This document shows, piece by piece, positions 1 through 13,700 of a DNA stretch of 64,000 bases. Positions within the stretch are counted from its first letter, which is position 1; every line of letters starts with the position of its first letter. The notes under the pieces were generated by a model. It had not been told where the DNA came from. It saw nothing but the letters and a program-made list of their open reading frames with translations, and searched no databases. Source of the DNA: Serinus canaria (lineage: Eukaryota; Chordata; Aves; Passeriformes; Fringillidae); NCBI RefSeq assembly GCF_022539315.1, contig NC_066327.1:13184995-13248994 (forward strand), read 5' to 3'. The position numbers and the translations under genes are program-made.

Positions 1-674
1 CCATTTTTAACACTCCTTCAAGACATAAACGCTGTTTCTTAGATTTGTGTCTAGTGTATAGCCAGTAGAGAGAAATCATTTTTCATTCTCCTTTTCTGTG
101 GCATGAGATCTAATAGTAACTTCAGATGCTTAAAAATTTGTGCATTTACTTTTAAGGCAATAAGACAGAGCCATTTATCCCCACAAAAGAAGTCCTAGTA
201 AATTTTGGCAGTTAGTGTTTTTATCCTAATACACATTCCTTATTATCATTTCTTACGGGAATGGAGGTAATTTGCCTACTTAATGTTATCTTTAGTAAAT
301 CTAAATAAAAGGAACTTGAGCAAGATCTCCTGTGGCTCTGTGGTAGATTTATGCTTCCTGTGCCACAGCCATGGAATGCAGGAGTGATGTTGGTAAAGAA
401 TTTTGTATTTTGCTCCAAGAGCTTTTGATGTGCATAATTCTTACTGGCATGGGCTGCAGCTTAAATTCAGGATGGTTTTAAAGAGCACCAGCAGTAGCCT
501 TTGGCAAATAGAGAGCATGGAGAAAGGATGAATTGTTTATACTTTGGTGTCAGAGCTTAGACCAGATTAGAGTTTGGGTCCAGTGGAGTAGCTGTTGATA
601 ATTTGAAGGAATTAATAAGTACCATTAGTGCAGTGACATGTAAATAATGCAGTATGTGCAAAGCATTATTGAAT

Positions 675-715
675 GAAAAAACAAAAACCAAACAACAACA
701 ACAACAAAAAAAAAT
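675..715. repeat. CAA-rich simple repeat
   Basis: The plus strand here is almost purely A and C, with several consecutive CAA units ending in a run of nine A. This is a simple repeat. The minus-strand frame across it (557-949) gains a Phe/Cys/Val-rich stretch from the repeat and is not a membrane protein. Confidence 0.75.
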
Positions 716-3700
716 CACCCAAAGAACCCAAAATCCAAGTAGTATGTGAACCTGTGAATGTTTTTGGTGTTTTCTTGAAATAAGAGAGATTTTAACTAGT
801 AGAAAGCTTTTCTCACGTAGTCTCCATGACTTGGCAAATTCTGGCTCACAGTTGCTCAGACTGAAACACTCTGTATGGACTGTCCCTGCCTCCCTTAAAT
901 GGGAGCCTGCAGGGAAAGGAAAACATTTACTAGACCCCACCTGTTGCACTGATAAATCAGAAACCTCAGCAGCCTCACTGGAAATCTCCTCACCTTTGCA
1001 TTGGTGTGTTCAGCCCTGGGACTGAATTAAATAACTGCATGTGAGTTAATTGCTATCAGTTTGTGTATTGTTTGGTGCTGAAATCATTGGGTGATAAAGT
1101 AGGAGCTGCAAAAGAGTAGCTAACAACTAAAAGAAGTTGTTTGGCACCTTCAAGCTGATCTTTCCTGTGTATTTCACGTGTCACACAGGGAAACTTGGGA
1201 CAAAAGGCACAGCAGTGAGTGAGTTCAGCACGGGAGCATTTAGGAGGAAGCAAAAGCAAACCAGAAAAATGCTGGCATTTGTGCATTGTCCACCACAAAA
1301 TCTCTTTATGGCTCTGCTGTAGCTCTTAGTTTCCCTTCATCATAAACCAGAATAGATTAATTTCTCCAGCTGTGTAGATTGTAGAGCAGTACGAGTAGTT
1401 TTATGTTCAAGTTTAATGCAGTAATCAGTCTTTTAGAGGATGATAAGCAATAAACAGCATGCAATATTTGAAGACAGATGCCCTACCATGACCTACAGGA
1501 GGGTGGTTGTGGCAGAACGGCCAAAACATTGCTAAAATGCTTAATATTTAATTTGAAAGTTATGAAAGGTATTATGCTGTTGAGCGATTAACAGCGACCC
1601 CACTGAGACAAACCATTTTTACCAGACACAAGTAATTTCTTCTGGCCTCTTGTCTTCAAAAGAGATGAGAAAAGCAAACATTTTGCAAAGATGATGCATG
1701 AATATAAAATTTAGTAGGAATTAAACAATCAGCTTGACCCTGTGTTAATCTGTGTGTGTGACACAGCTTCGAAGAGCCCCAACTCCATCTCAGAGCAGCA
1801 GAAGCTCTAAGAATAGAAAACATCCTTTCATGTCTGTTTGGAACCTGTGGTTGATTCTGATTCAGCTGCCATTGTCATTCTTTTGTGTTTGTTTTCTGTA
1901 AATGTTTCTGTGCTCAAGCTCTGTTAATGAAATTACATCCAGGAAGTAAATATTTATCTAAAATAGTCACGAAAATCAGATTGCGAGTCCCATAATAACT
2001 TTTGGCATTGTCATTTTGTGCTGTTGTGACCATTGCCATCCAAAATGCATGCTGCAAGTCCCAGGGAGCCATACAACATTTATATAAATTACAGCATAAA
2101 TGAGGAATTATGAAAAATTGATTGCAATGTACATTATAAAATTAATTTGCCAACCAAGATTATTTGCTGCTGACAGGCTGAGCAGATGTATTGAAGTGAC
2201 TGGATGTCCACCAAGAGAAAATGTTCAAAGAAGATTGGTTTTTGGATGCCTTTAAAACTAGTTCAGATAATGACAAAACTTTGATACAAACTTCTTCAGT
2301 GACTGGTAAAGCCAAAAAGCAAAATGTAGCCAGTAAAGGCAACTTTTCATCCTTAATATTGTTTTCATTTCAGAAGGGACTATGATGTTCATCTCATTAG
2401 ATGTAAAATACAGACCACGTAGTTTATCCTCCACAACATTTGCAGTGAGCTCCTGGTATCTAATCCAGACCAAAGACATCCCTGGCCAAACCAGAATAAA
2501 CTGCTGCTCTCTTTGTAGTGGAGGGTCAGAGGTTTTTAGATCTTGCTCCAAATGTTTAAGAGCACTGCTCTTTTTACATGTGTGTGTTATCTACCTGGGA
2601 AAGATGGAGATCAATGGGATCTGTAGTGCAGCCATGAAGCATGAAGCTTGAAATCATATTTTCAGGCTAACTTGAAAAAATATTGTGTTTTCTTTTTTGA
2701 GGGGAAGCTTTGAAAGAAACCTTACAACGCCATTCTCTAAGTGATAAAGTACAATTGCTGTGTAAGAAACACATGGTGGAAAAGCATAAGGAGGAGAAAA
2801 CTTGGCAGAAGCAACAATCCATAATTTAGAAATGATGCTGTCTTATCGCTTTCTGCAAATGTCATTCCCACCAGGAAGTTAAATTACTGCACCAAAGCAT
2901 AAGCAAAGAGAGCAAAAAATGACCCAGAAGTCTTCCTCTCACATGGCTGGGGGTGCATTCCCTGGGCTGTGTGCACAGCTGGATCAATGCCTGGGAGCAC
3001 AGTCCTTGTGCTGTGCACCTGTACCACAGCACACAGGGCTTCTCCATCCCCCACCCTGGCAACTCTGCCTTTTCCACAGGCAGAATTATCCTTGCTCACA
3101 AGCTTTTCTTGCTTTGTCTTCCCAGAGAGAAAAGATGCTGAGGTCAGATGGTTTTTTAAAATTAAGCAAGACACAATGCAAAGTGTTTCCAAGGAGTAGA
3201 GGAAGGAAAGTGATATAAACCCCTCCCATGTGGGCAGTAACCAGAGGCTTCTTGTTGAAACATTTGCAAACAATAGGTATGATTGCCTTTCCTTGGGTTC
3301 TCTGCTGCTGTAGCTGCAGTTAATTTGTGCTGCAGGAGCAATTCCCAGCTCTAAGCAAGGAACAGCTGCCCCAGGTCTTATGGGCCAGGTATAACAAGGC
3401 ATCTCCTCTTCCAAGAAATTTCATCTGCCTTTATTCCAGCAGATTCATCTGTAACTGTCCCTCCCTGCCTGAGGTCTGGCCTGCTCAGGTATAAGCCAGT
3501 TCTAACCTTGAACCATGGCAAGATTCACCTGGGCAAGGCTGTATCCAGGTTTGTGCCTGGATTTGGGACTCTAAGCACCTCAGCTCTGCCATGCCATTGG
3601 AGTTGTTTGGTTTTTATCCCAGAGCTGGCTCACATCTGGCTGGATAGAAACACCAGCTGTGGGGCTTAGGTCCTCCTGCACCTGCCTCAGAATTGTGCCT

Positions 3701-5627
3701 TTGGGAATATTTCAAATATAGCTGCATTTTCAGGGCACAGAGAAATGTTCACTTTAAAAGTGTTTCTTAATTAACTGCATCTGAGTAAATAATTCACTGT
3801 GAATAATTAACTGATGGATTTAGCCTGCCTCTTTTTCCTCCTCTTTCTTTCTTTTTTTTTTCCTTTTCTGTGCACAAAACGTCCTTGAACAGATTGCAGG
3901 TTTCTTAACTTCCTCCAGGAGTGAGTCTGATATTTTCTCTGCCATTTTTATTGTGCTGTTTGGAATGGGTTCCTTACTTGCCTCAGTGAGACTTCTAAAG
4001 ACAGGAACTGAAAAATAGAAACACTGCTATCTGCAGGGCAATTTAAGCACCCATTCTAGGGGAAAAGGAAATTTTAAGATTTGCACACTTTTTTAATGGG
4101 TAAAGCTCATTTTAAGGTGCTAATTCTATGTCTGTACATAACATGGTATTTCCTTCAATGGGCATTTCCTAAAGCATGGCAGCTGGATTCCAAACCTGAA
4201 GCATATTCTTTTTGATCTTCATGGACCTTTTCCTGTCTGAAACCTCCTGGCAGAATCAAGCCCATTGCTAAACAAAGAGCTTCACCCTGTGCAGGGGCAA
4301 TGTCATTTCTCAGACCAGAGCTGCCCTGCAGGACAGTGTTATCCCAGGAGCTCTGTGGCAGGGACACAGCTGAGTCTCAGTTATTCTGTCAAGAGGGTGG
4401 GCACTTCCTTTTTAGTTGGGAAATCATCACTTTTGGGGATTTGAAACTCGCTGCCAGCTTTGTGGTGTTGCTTTTGCAGCAGCATCACCCAAATGTAGCA
4501 GCTCCTCTTGCTTGCAGACAGACAGATGCAGCCAATTTGCCTCCTGCCTATATGAGCAGAAATTTTTTGCATAAAAATTTCTTTTGGGCACATCACAGTC
4601 AAGGGGCCCTGGAGCAGAACCCAGCTGAATGGCAGCTCTGTGTGGCTTAGGTGACACTGGGATTTCACCTGCTGCTCTGGGGGGCAGAGAAGAGAAAGCA
4701 GCTGAGAGGCTGCAGGTTCAGTGGTGCCTCTAGGTTGATGTAAAATGGGGGAAAAAAAGTGGGACAACAAACTGCTCCCATTTTGGGGGTGGGTGGGTGT
4801 CAGATCTTCCACCCCATCCCTTTGGAGTGGTGAAAAGATGCTTCTGAATTCCTGGTGAGAAACATTTTCACGCCTTGTGAAAGGGCTGCAGGCAGGACGT
4901 GATCCCAGCTTCAGCCCTCTGAGCCCTGGCTTGGAACAACATGGGCAAAAAAAGCCCCAGAGCTGAAGTGCTCCTTGTTGGATTAGCATAATGGGAGGAT
5001 AAAATAAAGCAGATCATTTGCAGCTGCTTCATGCCCTGTATCTGGGGCAGGGAGGTTCAGCATCCTGCTGGAGCTATCAGCCCTGTAGCATCCCTGTGGC
5101 TGCTAAGAGGAGAGGCTCAGCCATGAGGGTTAATGAATGTTGTTTCTCACACAGGAAAACCAACAGAGAGCAGCATATGGACTCTGTGACAGGAGTGACT
5201 GTAGGGTGCTGGACTCCACTGATTTGATAGTTTTCCTTACATCCTCCTTAGCTGTAAAATTCTAATAAAGAAGAAAGAGGCCATTATATTAATGGCATTA
5301 TAGGGATTGCAGCGTGATCTCTAGGACTCATGGGGATTCCTCTGATGTCCAGAATAAATTCTCTTCTATTCTAATGACCATAAACGACCTCTCTCCAAAC
5401 CTGGTATTGATGAAATAGCTTTAATGTTTCAACATCAATGCTCCAAGCTTTGCTGAACAGTGACATTAATCTGATATTGCACAGCACATGGGGAAGAACA
5501 GCCAAAAAATATGCTGGCACTTATGAAGTTCTGCAGCTTCCTAGCCTGACAGCCTTCATGCTATTTTCCCACCAAGTGGAAACAAGTCGTGGGATACAAA
5601 TGACAGAGAGATTTTCCCTTAGAGCAT

Positions 5628-5655
5628 GATGGAAGGAATGATGATGGAAGGAATT
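5628..5655. repeat. 15-bp tandem duplication
   Basis: The 13-bp string GATGGAAGGAATK occurs twice with a period of 15 bp (5628-5642 and 5643-5655). It is a minor tandem duplication, probably replication slippage. Confidence 0.7.
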
Positions 5656-7520
5656 CAGAAGTGGTTGGAAACTGCATATAATTTCAAAGGAAACAGTGTA
5701 AAAAGAGGAAGTTGTTGAAAAGTTGATGTACCTATGCTCCTGTGTTTGCTTCTGTCAGGTTACAAACTATTTCCTTTTTCCTAGCAAACATTTTTGATTA
5801 CTTAGCATATCTTAATTAATATGCAGACACAGACATGGATTTTCACAGCAGAGAAGCAGAGCCATTGGCTGATTTATGATTTTAATCAGGTCAGCCTTAG
5901 CTGATATGCAGTAAGAAATAATTAGCTGGCTGTTTGTACACAGAATTGCATTGTACCTAACCCCTAGGAATCAGCTTTTCCTGATACTTCAACCCCCTGC
6001 TGATTTTGTTTTCTTAGCATTCCTTCTGGTCTCGAAATAGGAGCAAGGAGTAGTTTGCCACCTCTGAGGTCATTGTCCTCAATTCCTAATTAAGAGTAGG
6101 TTGGTCATTTGCAGGCCTTAGGAACAGGTCTGGTGTAGGATTGGCTGAAAGACTGAATTGAGGGATTGACTAAACATCACAGTGGCCAAAAGAACTGCCC
6201 AGGAAAATCTTTTTCTGGGTATTTCAGGGCAGCTCTTGCTCTCTGCTTTGCTGTTTTGGATGTTATCAGTGTGTTTCAAATGCTTGTACACACACCTAGG
6301 GGCTCAGAGAAGTGTAATGTAGACCAGTTAGGACATATTGGTATTGACTGGTCTGAATTGGACCCCAGCCTTTCAGAAACTGGGGCACAGATCCAGGCTT
6401 CCCTCAGAAAGGGAAATTCTGCAATTACAAAGTGAGTGCCTGTTTCCCCCACTCCTCTCCCAAAATCCCAGCTGTACCAGTGTCCCTGGCAACCAACTAT
6501 GCTGCTGTTTCTGTCCTGTGAAAAGAGGGGTTTAGATTACAAGGTTATCAGTTTAATCAGTTTTATCTGTGTATTTTGTGTGCCTGGCACACCACTGTAG
6601 CTGCTGGACATTTTATGTCACACTGCACCACGTGAAGTGTGAATCCTGTAGGTGACTCAAACCTGTTGCCTCCACGCTAATGTGGGAAGTTTGCAAAGCA
6701 CTGAAACTTGTCTGGAATCCTGAGTTTCATTAACCCTTTGTGGAAACCTGTAAGCCTCTTGTGTTGGAGCCCAGACACAGGACATGGTTTCTACTGTTGC
6801 TCCCCTGCAAACTAATTGATATATCTGGCACCAGCCAACTGACATCAAAACATTTGTACAGATGTGAGGCTCTGTCTAGACTGGATAATTGCTTCCCCTC
6901 TTGGCTTGATTTCCCTGGTTGCCAAGTTGGGTAACATTTAACCTTGACTTCTGGAGGCAGGGGCACTGCCCAAGCCCTCCTAAGGAGGAGCCATCCAGCA
7001 AGCTGACATGACAGGACCACGTTAATCTGAGCCTGTGAGGCTGCTCACAATGTGGCCAAAGCTGATGCAGCTGCATTAATCCTCTTTCTGTCCATACATC
7101 TTAATTCACCCTCAGAGCATGGCTAAGTTCTGTTAATTGTTTTCTCCCTGCCTCCCCCCGTGAAGCGAAGTTCATTCCGTGACCAGCACCGACGAGCAGG
7201 TTAATAACTATTGATGTTGCCACATTAATGATGGTCCTGCTGCCCATGGATCTGAGCCTCCCCCTCACGAGGTGCTGGACACGACCTATTTAATCATCAC
7301 ATCTCCCTGTCCGTGGCTCTCAGCTCCCCCTGTGAAGTGTTAATCATTCTGACTGGCTAATCACGGCCATTTCTCACTGTCCAAGGGGCTGAGTTCAGCC
7401 TAGAACAGCTCCAGCGTCCTTGGTGCTCCTTGCAATCTCTCACTGCTCACAGGGATGTCTCTGCTGATCTCTTCAGTCCCTCTCTGCCTGCAGCCTGAGG
7501 AGCTCTCCGTGCTTCCCACA

Positions 7521-7780
7521 GGATCACACAGAGTCACAGAATCAGGAGCTTGGAAGAGACCTCCAAGATCATCGAGTCCAACCTGTGCCCTAACACCTCA
7601 ACTAGAATAGAGCACCAAGAGCCATGTCCAGTCTTTCTTTAAACACATCCAGAGATGGTGATTCCTCCACCTCCCTGGGAAGAGCATTCCAGTACTTTAT
7701 TATTCTTTTGGTAAAAATTTCTTCCTAATATCCAACCTATACCTTCCCAAGATGTAGCTCAAGACTGTGTCCTCTGCCAT
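7521..7780 (-). mobile_element. CR1 LINE 3' end, 5'-truncated
   Basis: Seen: the plus strand starts with tandem TCACAGA-type octamers, followed by GGAAGAGACCTCCAAGATCATCGAGTCCAACC-like text. It goes on through a block on frontal weakening of stop-free UTR typical of CR1 up to a TGTGTCCTC string near 7768. Known: CR1 LINEs end in a short octamer microsatellite and usually insert as 5'-truncated 3' tails, so an octamer at the low-coordinate side places the element on the minus strand. Only the 3' UTR part is present and nothing codes. The high-coordinate end is uncertain. A TGCCTGGGAGCAG string at about 7864 resembles the next CR1 block, so the element may run to about 7880 with a divergent stretch between. 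Confidence 0.85.
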
Positions 7781-10700
7781 GCCCAAGGCACTCTATCCTC
7801 CTTCCAGCCCCAATTCTGAGCCACTGCAAATCCTCTTCCAGAGCAAAGTTTCCCTGTGGCGGGTGCCTGGGAGCAGCCAGCTGTGTGCCAGGCTGAGTTA
7901 CAGAGTGTGCTTGCCTGCAGAGCAGCCCTGCTCCGTGGGCTGAGCTCCTAAAGGTGAGCTGGGAGCACAGGGATGAGCATTAACTCAATGAGACATTTCA
8001 GCTCCTTCTGCAGAGCTGCACGTTGTGCTGGGCAGGTCTGACAGGACTGTAAAACTAAATAGGAGTTGCTGTGGTGCCACATGCTGCTCCTTATGCTGGC
8101 TCCAGCATGGGGCCCGGTGCTCTTAATGAACACTTAGAGCTGGTAATGCCTCTGCCTCCCAGCCAGGGCCATTGTGCCAGCTGAAGGGACATGGGGAGGG
8201 AAGATCCATCACAACTTTAGGGCATTGTAAAGTCCCACCACTTTCCCACCTGTGCCTGCAGGATGTGGTTGTGATTGAAGCCTAGAAAGGGCATCAGGGG
8301 GCTGTTGAAACCACACAAATTGCAGAAGACATTTTGTGAACTCAAGCCCATGTCTTTAATGCAGACATATAATTGCAGTGAGGGCTCTGGAACTGCATGT
8401 AGTACCTGAACAAGAAACTTGGCTCGTTGTCAGCAGGTTTCCCCCATGTGCTCTGTACAGCTCCTCCCAAGGCTCCTTGAAGTGCTGCTTCCCTCTGGAA
8501 ACCCAGCCACCTCCAGCTGCAAGCAGAACTGAGCAGCAGCTTTAAAGGAATCTGCTGGAAGCAGCTTTGTGAGCCAAAGAGGTAGAAGTAAGAGCACGAA
8601 GCAAAATCTAAAAGGAGCCCCCTCCTTCTTCAGAGAGCCACAGAGCCAGTGTCAGCAGGCATCTTTGGGAGGCAGAGATCTTCCTTCCTGCTGCATCCCA
8701 AGGGCTGCCCTTTTCCCAGGCTCTTGGGCAGCTCACTGCAGTTTTATTAGGTGGCACAGTAAACTTGTTGTCAAGTTCTTATTTAATTTTGCAATTTATT
8801 CTCCCCCCTTCATCCTCAGATTGGTGTGGCAGTTTAGTTTAATAAACAGGCAGTTAGTTGATTAGAGGTGGCATATGTTTTGCTGTGGCAGAGGCAGAAT
8901 CTGGGGCATTTCATGCATGTGCTTTGAGAATAACAAAGTGTCATTCTGGGGACAGTGGTAAATAACTTTTTTCCCCAGCAAAATACTGGGAGTTCTTTCA
9001 TGCAGATGATTTTATGTTTTATGAAAATGCAAGGGAAAGGGAAGACTGGTGTTTTGGAAAACAAGAAAGAAAAAGGTGGAGGGAGGGAGATTTATACCTA
9101 GTGTAACTAATTAAAATAAAGCAAACTATGAAAAGGTGAAACTAAATGCAGCAGAAACGTTGAATTAAAGGGACAGCAGTTAACAAAGACTGGTCTTGAA
9201 GAGGCTTATGAAGATATTTCTCACTGGTGTAATCAGAGGAGTATGGAAAACTGGTGCTGCTGCTTTTGTACCAGTGCTGCTGCAGGAATGAAGGGAGCAG
9301 ATACATCCTTTTATTTGCTCATGTTAGGCTGCCTGGTCGAGGTTGTTAGAGCAGGTGAGAGGAGCTGAAGCTTCTGTGGCCCTTCCTGGGTAATGAGAAG
9401 TGACAGCTCCCCAGCACCTGAGCTGCTGCTCTGCAAGGGGAGCCAGGTAAATAGACCAAATTTTCATTATTGTTTGTAAACATCTCATTTGCAAACACAA
9501 AATGGTTTTTTAGGACTTCACCTCTGGGATGCCCTGAGCACACAGCTCCCAGTCTCTCCCTTCTCTGATTAGCTGTGGAGTGAAGCAGCCCAGCCTCAGT
9601 CCCCCAGACAGCTCCATCCCTTCACTCAGATTTAAAACATCCCCATCACAGCAGCAGATATACTGTGCATGGGCAAGGAAGTCACATTTTTTAAAGGAGC
9701 TCAGGAACCGAAATCTCATTCCTAAAGATAATTTCAGCCATGTCTGCAGTGCCATAAAGCCCAAGACTAGGAGCCAGGCTGCTGTTTATACTCACCTTAA
9801 ATCTTCAAGTGTAAGCTTTTAAATGCTGTGGGGTTTTTTAACCCGGCCAAGAAGCTTTCTCCAAGCCAAGATCAGAGCACACTGCCTGTATTTACCACGT
9901 GTAATTCATTTTAAGGAGAGTGACAAAAACACTTATCTCAAGAAACATGAAAGCTGGAAAGAAGAGAAGACAGCAGGGACATAAAGTGTGAACTATCAGA
10001 GCTTTTCTCATAAGCCCAGCTGCATGAGAAATGGAAATATTGGAGTTTCTAGTTTGGGTGTGTTCTTCTGGATAGCCCCTTGGAGAACTGCAGTAACCAG
10101 GCTGGTGTGGCATCAGGAGAAGGGATGAAGTGATCCTTGAGTGCCATGAGGGTTTGTTCTGTGTAATCCCCCATATTCATCCACTGGTGTTTATGCTGCA
10201 GCTTTCTTGTGCTGCTGTGTTTGTATCCCACAGCTGACAGGTAACTCTGGTTTGCTAGTTAAAATGACAGCAGGATCTCTTAGTGCTGTAGATGTGATAA
10301 TTCAGGTGTGATAACTTGTCAGCCCTCTCTGGGCTTATCTTGTGAAATCTGTCCAGCCACGTGTTCCTGACTCTGTTCATGGACTCCTCAAGATAAAGAT
10401 TTCTTGGGTTTTATTTCAAAGGAAATGTTTATTTGTTATCAATAGTTTAGGCTGGCATTTTAAACTTTCCAATATCTCTGGCTAGCAAACATTGGTCTGT
10501 TGACCATCTAATGCTCATGGTTTAACGGGGAAAGCCAAGTGTGGTGCTTAATCCAGTCCCCACAATTTCCTCCATCTGAAACCTTGAAGTAGCTCAAAAT
10601 CAAGGGATAAAATAAAAGAGAGGATCTTCTGGCTTAAGAGACTGGAAGGATTTTCTCCAGCTTCCTGACACTGCTTCAGGACTTGATTCCACAATACCCT

Positions 10701-13700
10701 GCACCTACCCCTTCTTAATACAGAGACTTCCCAAGTTATTAAATCCTGTATTTCCCTCGTCCCTGGGAGCTCAGCAGACACACCAAGGCTGGGCACAGCA
10801 CCAGCTCCTGCCTTCCAAAGGAGCTCAGTGCCAACTCAGCCCCATCCCTTCCCAGTCCATCCCAGATGCACACCCAGTACAGGCTCCCTGCTCTCAAATT
10901 TCAGCTTCCCCAGCTCCCCAAATCCTCTTCCTAAGATGAACATGATAAAATAATGAGGAAAATGGCATTTGTGCAGGTTATTTCCTGATCTCAGACTTTG
11001 GGGGGAAAAAAAACTGCCCCTGATGATTTCCAAATCCCAGACTTCTTTGGGAAAAAAAACCTGCACAAAAAAGAAAGGGAAAGTCACCACAAGCAGGGTC
11101 ATCTGTAATGAATATATTTAGGACTTTGGTGCAAATGAAAATGAGGAGCCTCTTGGGAAGAATACAGACTTTATTTTGATTTTATATTAAAACTCTCATA
11201 GTCTGAGTTTGCTTGGATTTCAACAGGCCTCTGCTAAATTACTTTAAAAGAAAATATCATTTCCAAGCCAAATTATCTGTTGGGATGAATAATTTTCCTG
11301 ATTTTGAATGGATTTTTTCCAGGAGAAAATCTGGCCCCTGTTGCTGAACCAAATCTCAACTTGGACTGTGGGCCTGGAAGCAGGACACATTTGGATGTTT
11401 TAACCTCCAGTGAATAGCAAATAGAGGATGCTGATGTCATTCAGTGCAAAATAAAATAAAACAATATGTGTAATGAGCTGATTTAAAATGCAGCTTTGAA
11501 AAAAAAAAAAATCACTTTCCATTTTCTCACAATCCATCAGGGCGTCAATAGGTCTTTTATGGCTTCAGCACATTGTTATTAATAGTGCAGAAAAATGCAA
11601 ATCAGAGGCTTGTGGGGGCTCCATAAGTTTCCTGTGGATATTCCAGGAGAAGTAAAATGCAGGTTGGATGTGCAGTGGCACAGGGGAAGGGTGGGCAGGG
11701 TGGGAAGCACCCTGGAGATGCTCAGATTTTGTCAGAATTAACTTAATCCAGTGAAGCTCCAGGTGGGTTCCCCTGCTCATTACTGTGAGTAGATTTCAAT
11801 GAATTTGGTGCAATTCATCTCCAAAGAGAAAAAAATGAATTCCAGTAGAGCCATTCCTCACCAGAACTTCAACTGGCCACAGTTCTGGTTAATATGTTCA
11901 AGGGATGGATATCAACATTTAATTTGGATTTTCTCTCTTGAGGGATCCTGTGTGTGGAAATCCTGATGCCTGTCACAATGCCCACACAACCTTAAAAAAG
12001 TTATAATTGTCAGTGGTGTCCTGTCCCTCAATTTCCTGCAGCTGATCAGTAAATTCTGTGCCTCTCCACCCTCCACCCAGTGAGACTGGTGAGTTTTACT
12101 TCTGACTTTTGAGTGCCATTCAAAGTTCATAACAAAAACATTATAAAATAGATCCTGATTTTGTTCCTGATGTCAGATCTCATGTTCTTTTGAGTCATAG
12201 CAGCTACCCACACAATTTTGACCTGAGGTCTCTGGTGATTGCTGACCTATTTATAAGGAGTCCCACGGACTGCAGGAGTATTTTATAGCCTTTGAGAAGA
12301 TGTTTCTCTGAATGCTTCCATTTAAGACCCATTAATAGAGATTAAAGAAGCTTTCTGGTCTCCTTCAGATTCAGGTTGTTTTTGTCAGTCAGTGCAGTAT
12401 GAAAACACAGCTACATTGTTCAATATTAATGATCAGCTGTAAAAACCTGACACAGCATTTTTAGAGCACAATAACTAATCTTTTTATTATCAAGTGACAA
12501 TGGTTTGCATCAAATATGTATCATCTGTATTAACTGTAAAACTTCTACAACTTGATGGTGGCCTAATTAAGTTTATAAAAAGATGGGTTTGTTTGAAATA
12601 CTGAAGACTTTACATGGAGGATGTAAAGCTGCCTGCCAAACTTTTCCTGCTGGAACATCCCTGACAGTGTATCTCAGTTCACAGGTGGAAGCAGAGCCTG
12701 GGAGTTGAATTGTGGTGTTGGCTTAGGGCACAAACCTGTCTGCTCGGGTGAAATTGAGCTTATCCTTCACCTGAGCCATTAATAGAGCTTAAAATTCTCC
12801 TGTGCTGGACTTGAGGGGATGCAGTGCTGCCTGGAGTTCCTGGGAATGTCACTTTCAGAGGTCTTGCACAGTTACAGTCCTCTGGGAATTTTCATTCCTG
12901 AGGAAATAAGAGGGAAAGGGGTGAGGAGAAGGAGGGATGGATGAAAGAGAAGCTCTCTGGACTCAGTAATGGACTACAGGACAGCAAAATGGGCTGAATC
13001 ACAGAGCCTTGGCTAAATTGCATAATGGAAGTGCTGGAGAGATAATTAAAGCCTGTTTTAAAGTGCTTCACCACGCTCATTCTCAGTGACTTGCCAGAAA
13101 AAGGAACTGATCCAGGCTCATCAGCAGCTGCTTTTCTTGTTTCACCAGAGCCAGCTCCACTCTCTGGTGCTTTGGCAGTGGTGCCCACTCTGCCTTCACC
13201 CAGCATCCCCTCCTGGAGGTCTGGCAGGGTCTGCAGAGTGACCCCTTGGCCCCTCTGGGGTTGTTTTGGAAGGGAGGCACAGCAAGGGTGGAGGGACCTC
13301 TCTGCATCCCCAGCACTGTTGGCTGGGGAGCCTGGCTGCTCACACCCTCTGTGCAGGCTCAAAATACATTCTGCAGAACTTGTGGGGAGTGGGATGACTG
13401 AAATATTTGCTTGGAGCTGCTGGAATTGTCCCAGCAGTGCCCCTGAAATATCTCTTGTGTGTGAAATGGAACCACTTGAAAGAGTTGCAAAGGTTTGACC
13501 CTGTGCTGGATGTAGCAGTGCTGGGCTTGGGAGCAATCCCAGGTATCCCAGATATTCCTGAGGCATTTTTTATGTTTCTAGGTGGCTGGAACCAGTGATG
13601 CAAGGGTATGATGATGCACTGGCTGCATGCTTTTAGCAGACATATAAGTTAAGAATGAGGCTTTGAGAGGCATCACAAATTGGAGCTTAATTACAATGTG

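Larger units (their letters stand above)
1..7520. other. Non-coding unique sequence
   Basis: I see no supportable gene, RNA or transposon here. Open frames are short, lack recognisable domains and overlap one another on both strands. Small structures are a CAA/A-rich tract near 675-715, a 15-bp tandem duplication at 5628-5655, and a cluster of TAAT/ATTA sites from about 7074 onward. GC rises gently around 3.0-3.4 kb and 4.3-5.0 kb. That lowers stop-codon density and explains the longer frames there, including a 202-codon minus-strand frame at 4381-4989. Confidence 0.6.

Noticed and set aside
4381..4989. 202-codon minus-strand open frame
   Set aside because: GC-rich patch with overlapping plus-strand frames and no motif or homologous family that I recognise.
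12892..13566. 224-codon minus-strand open frame, the longest in the window
   Set aside because: It has no recognisable domain and a Ser/Pro/Leu-rich biased composition, and it overlaps other long frames on both strands in a GC-rich, stop-poor patch. One such frame is expected by chance in 128 kb of six-frame space.
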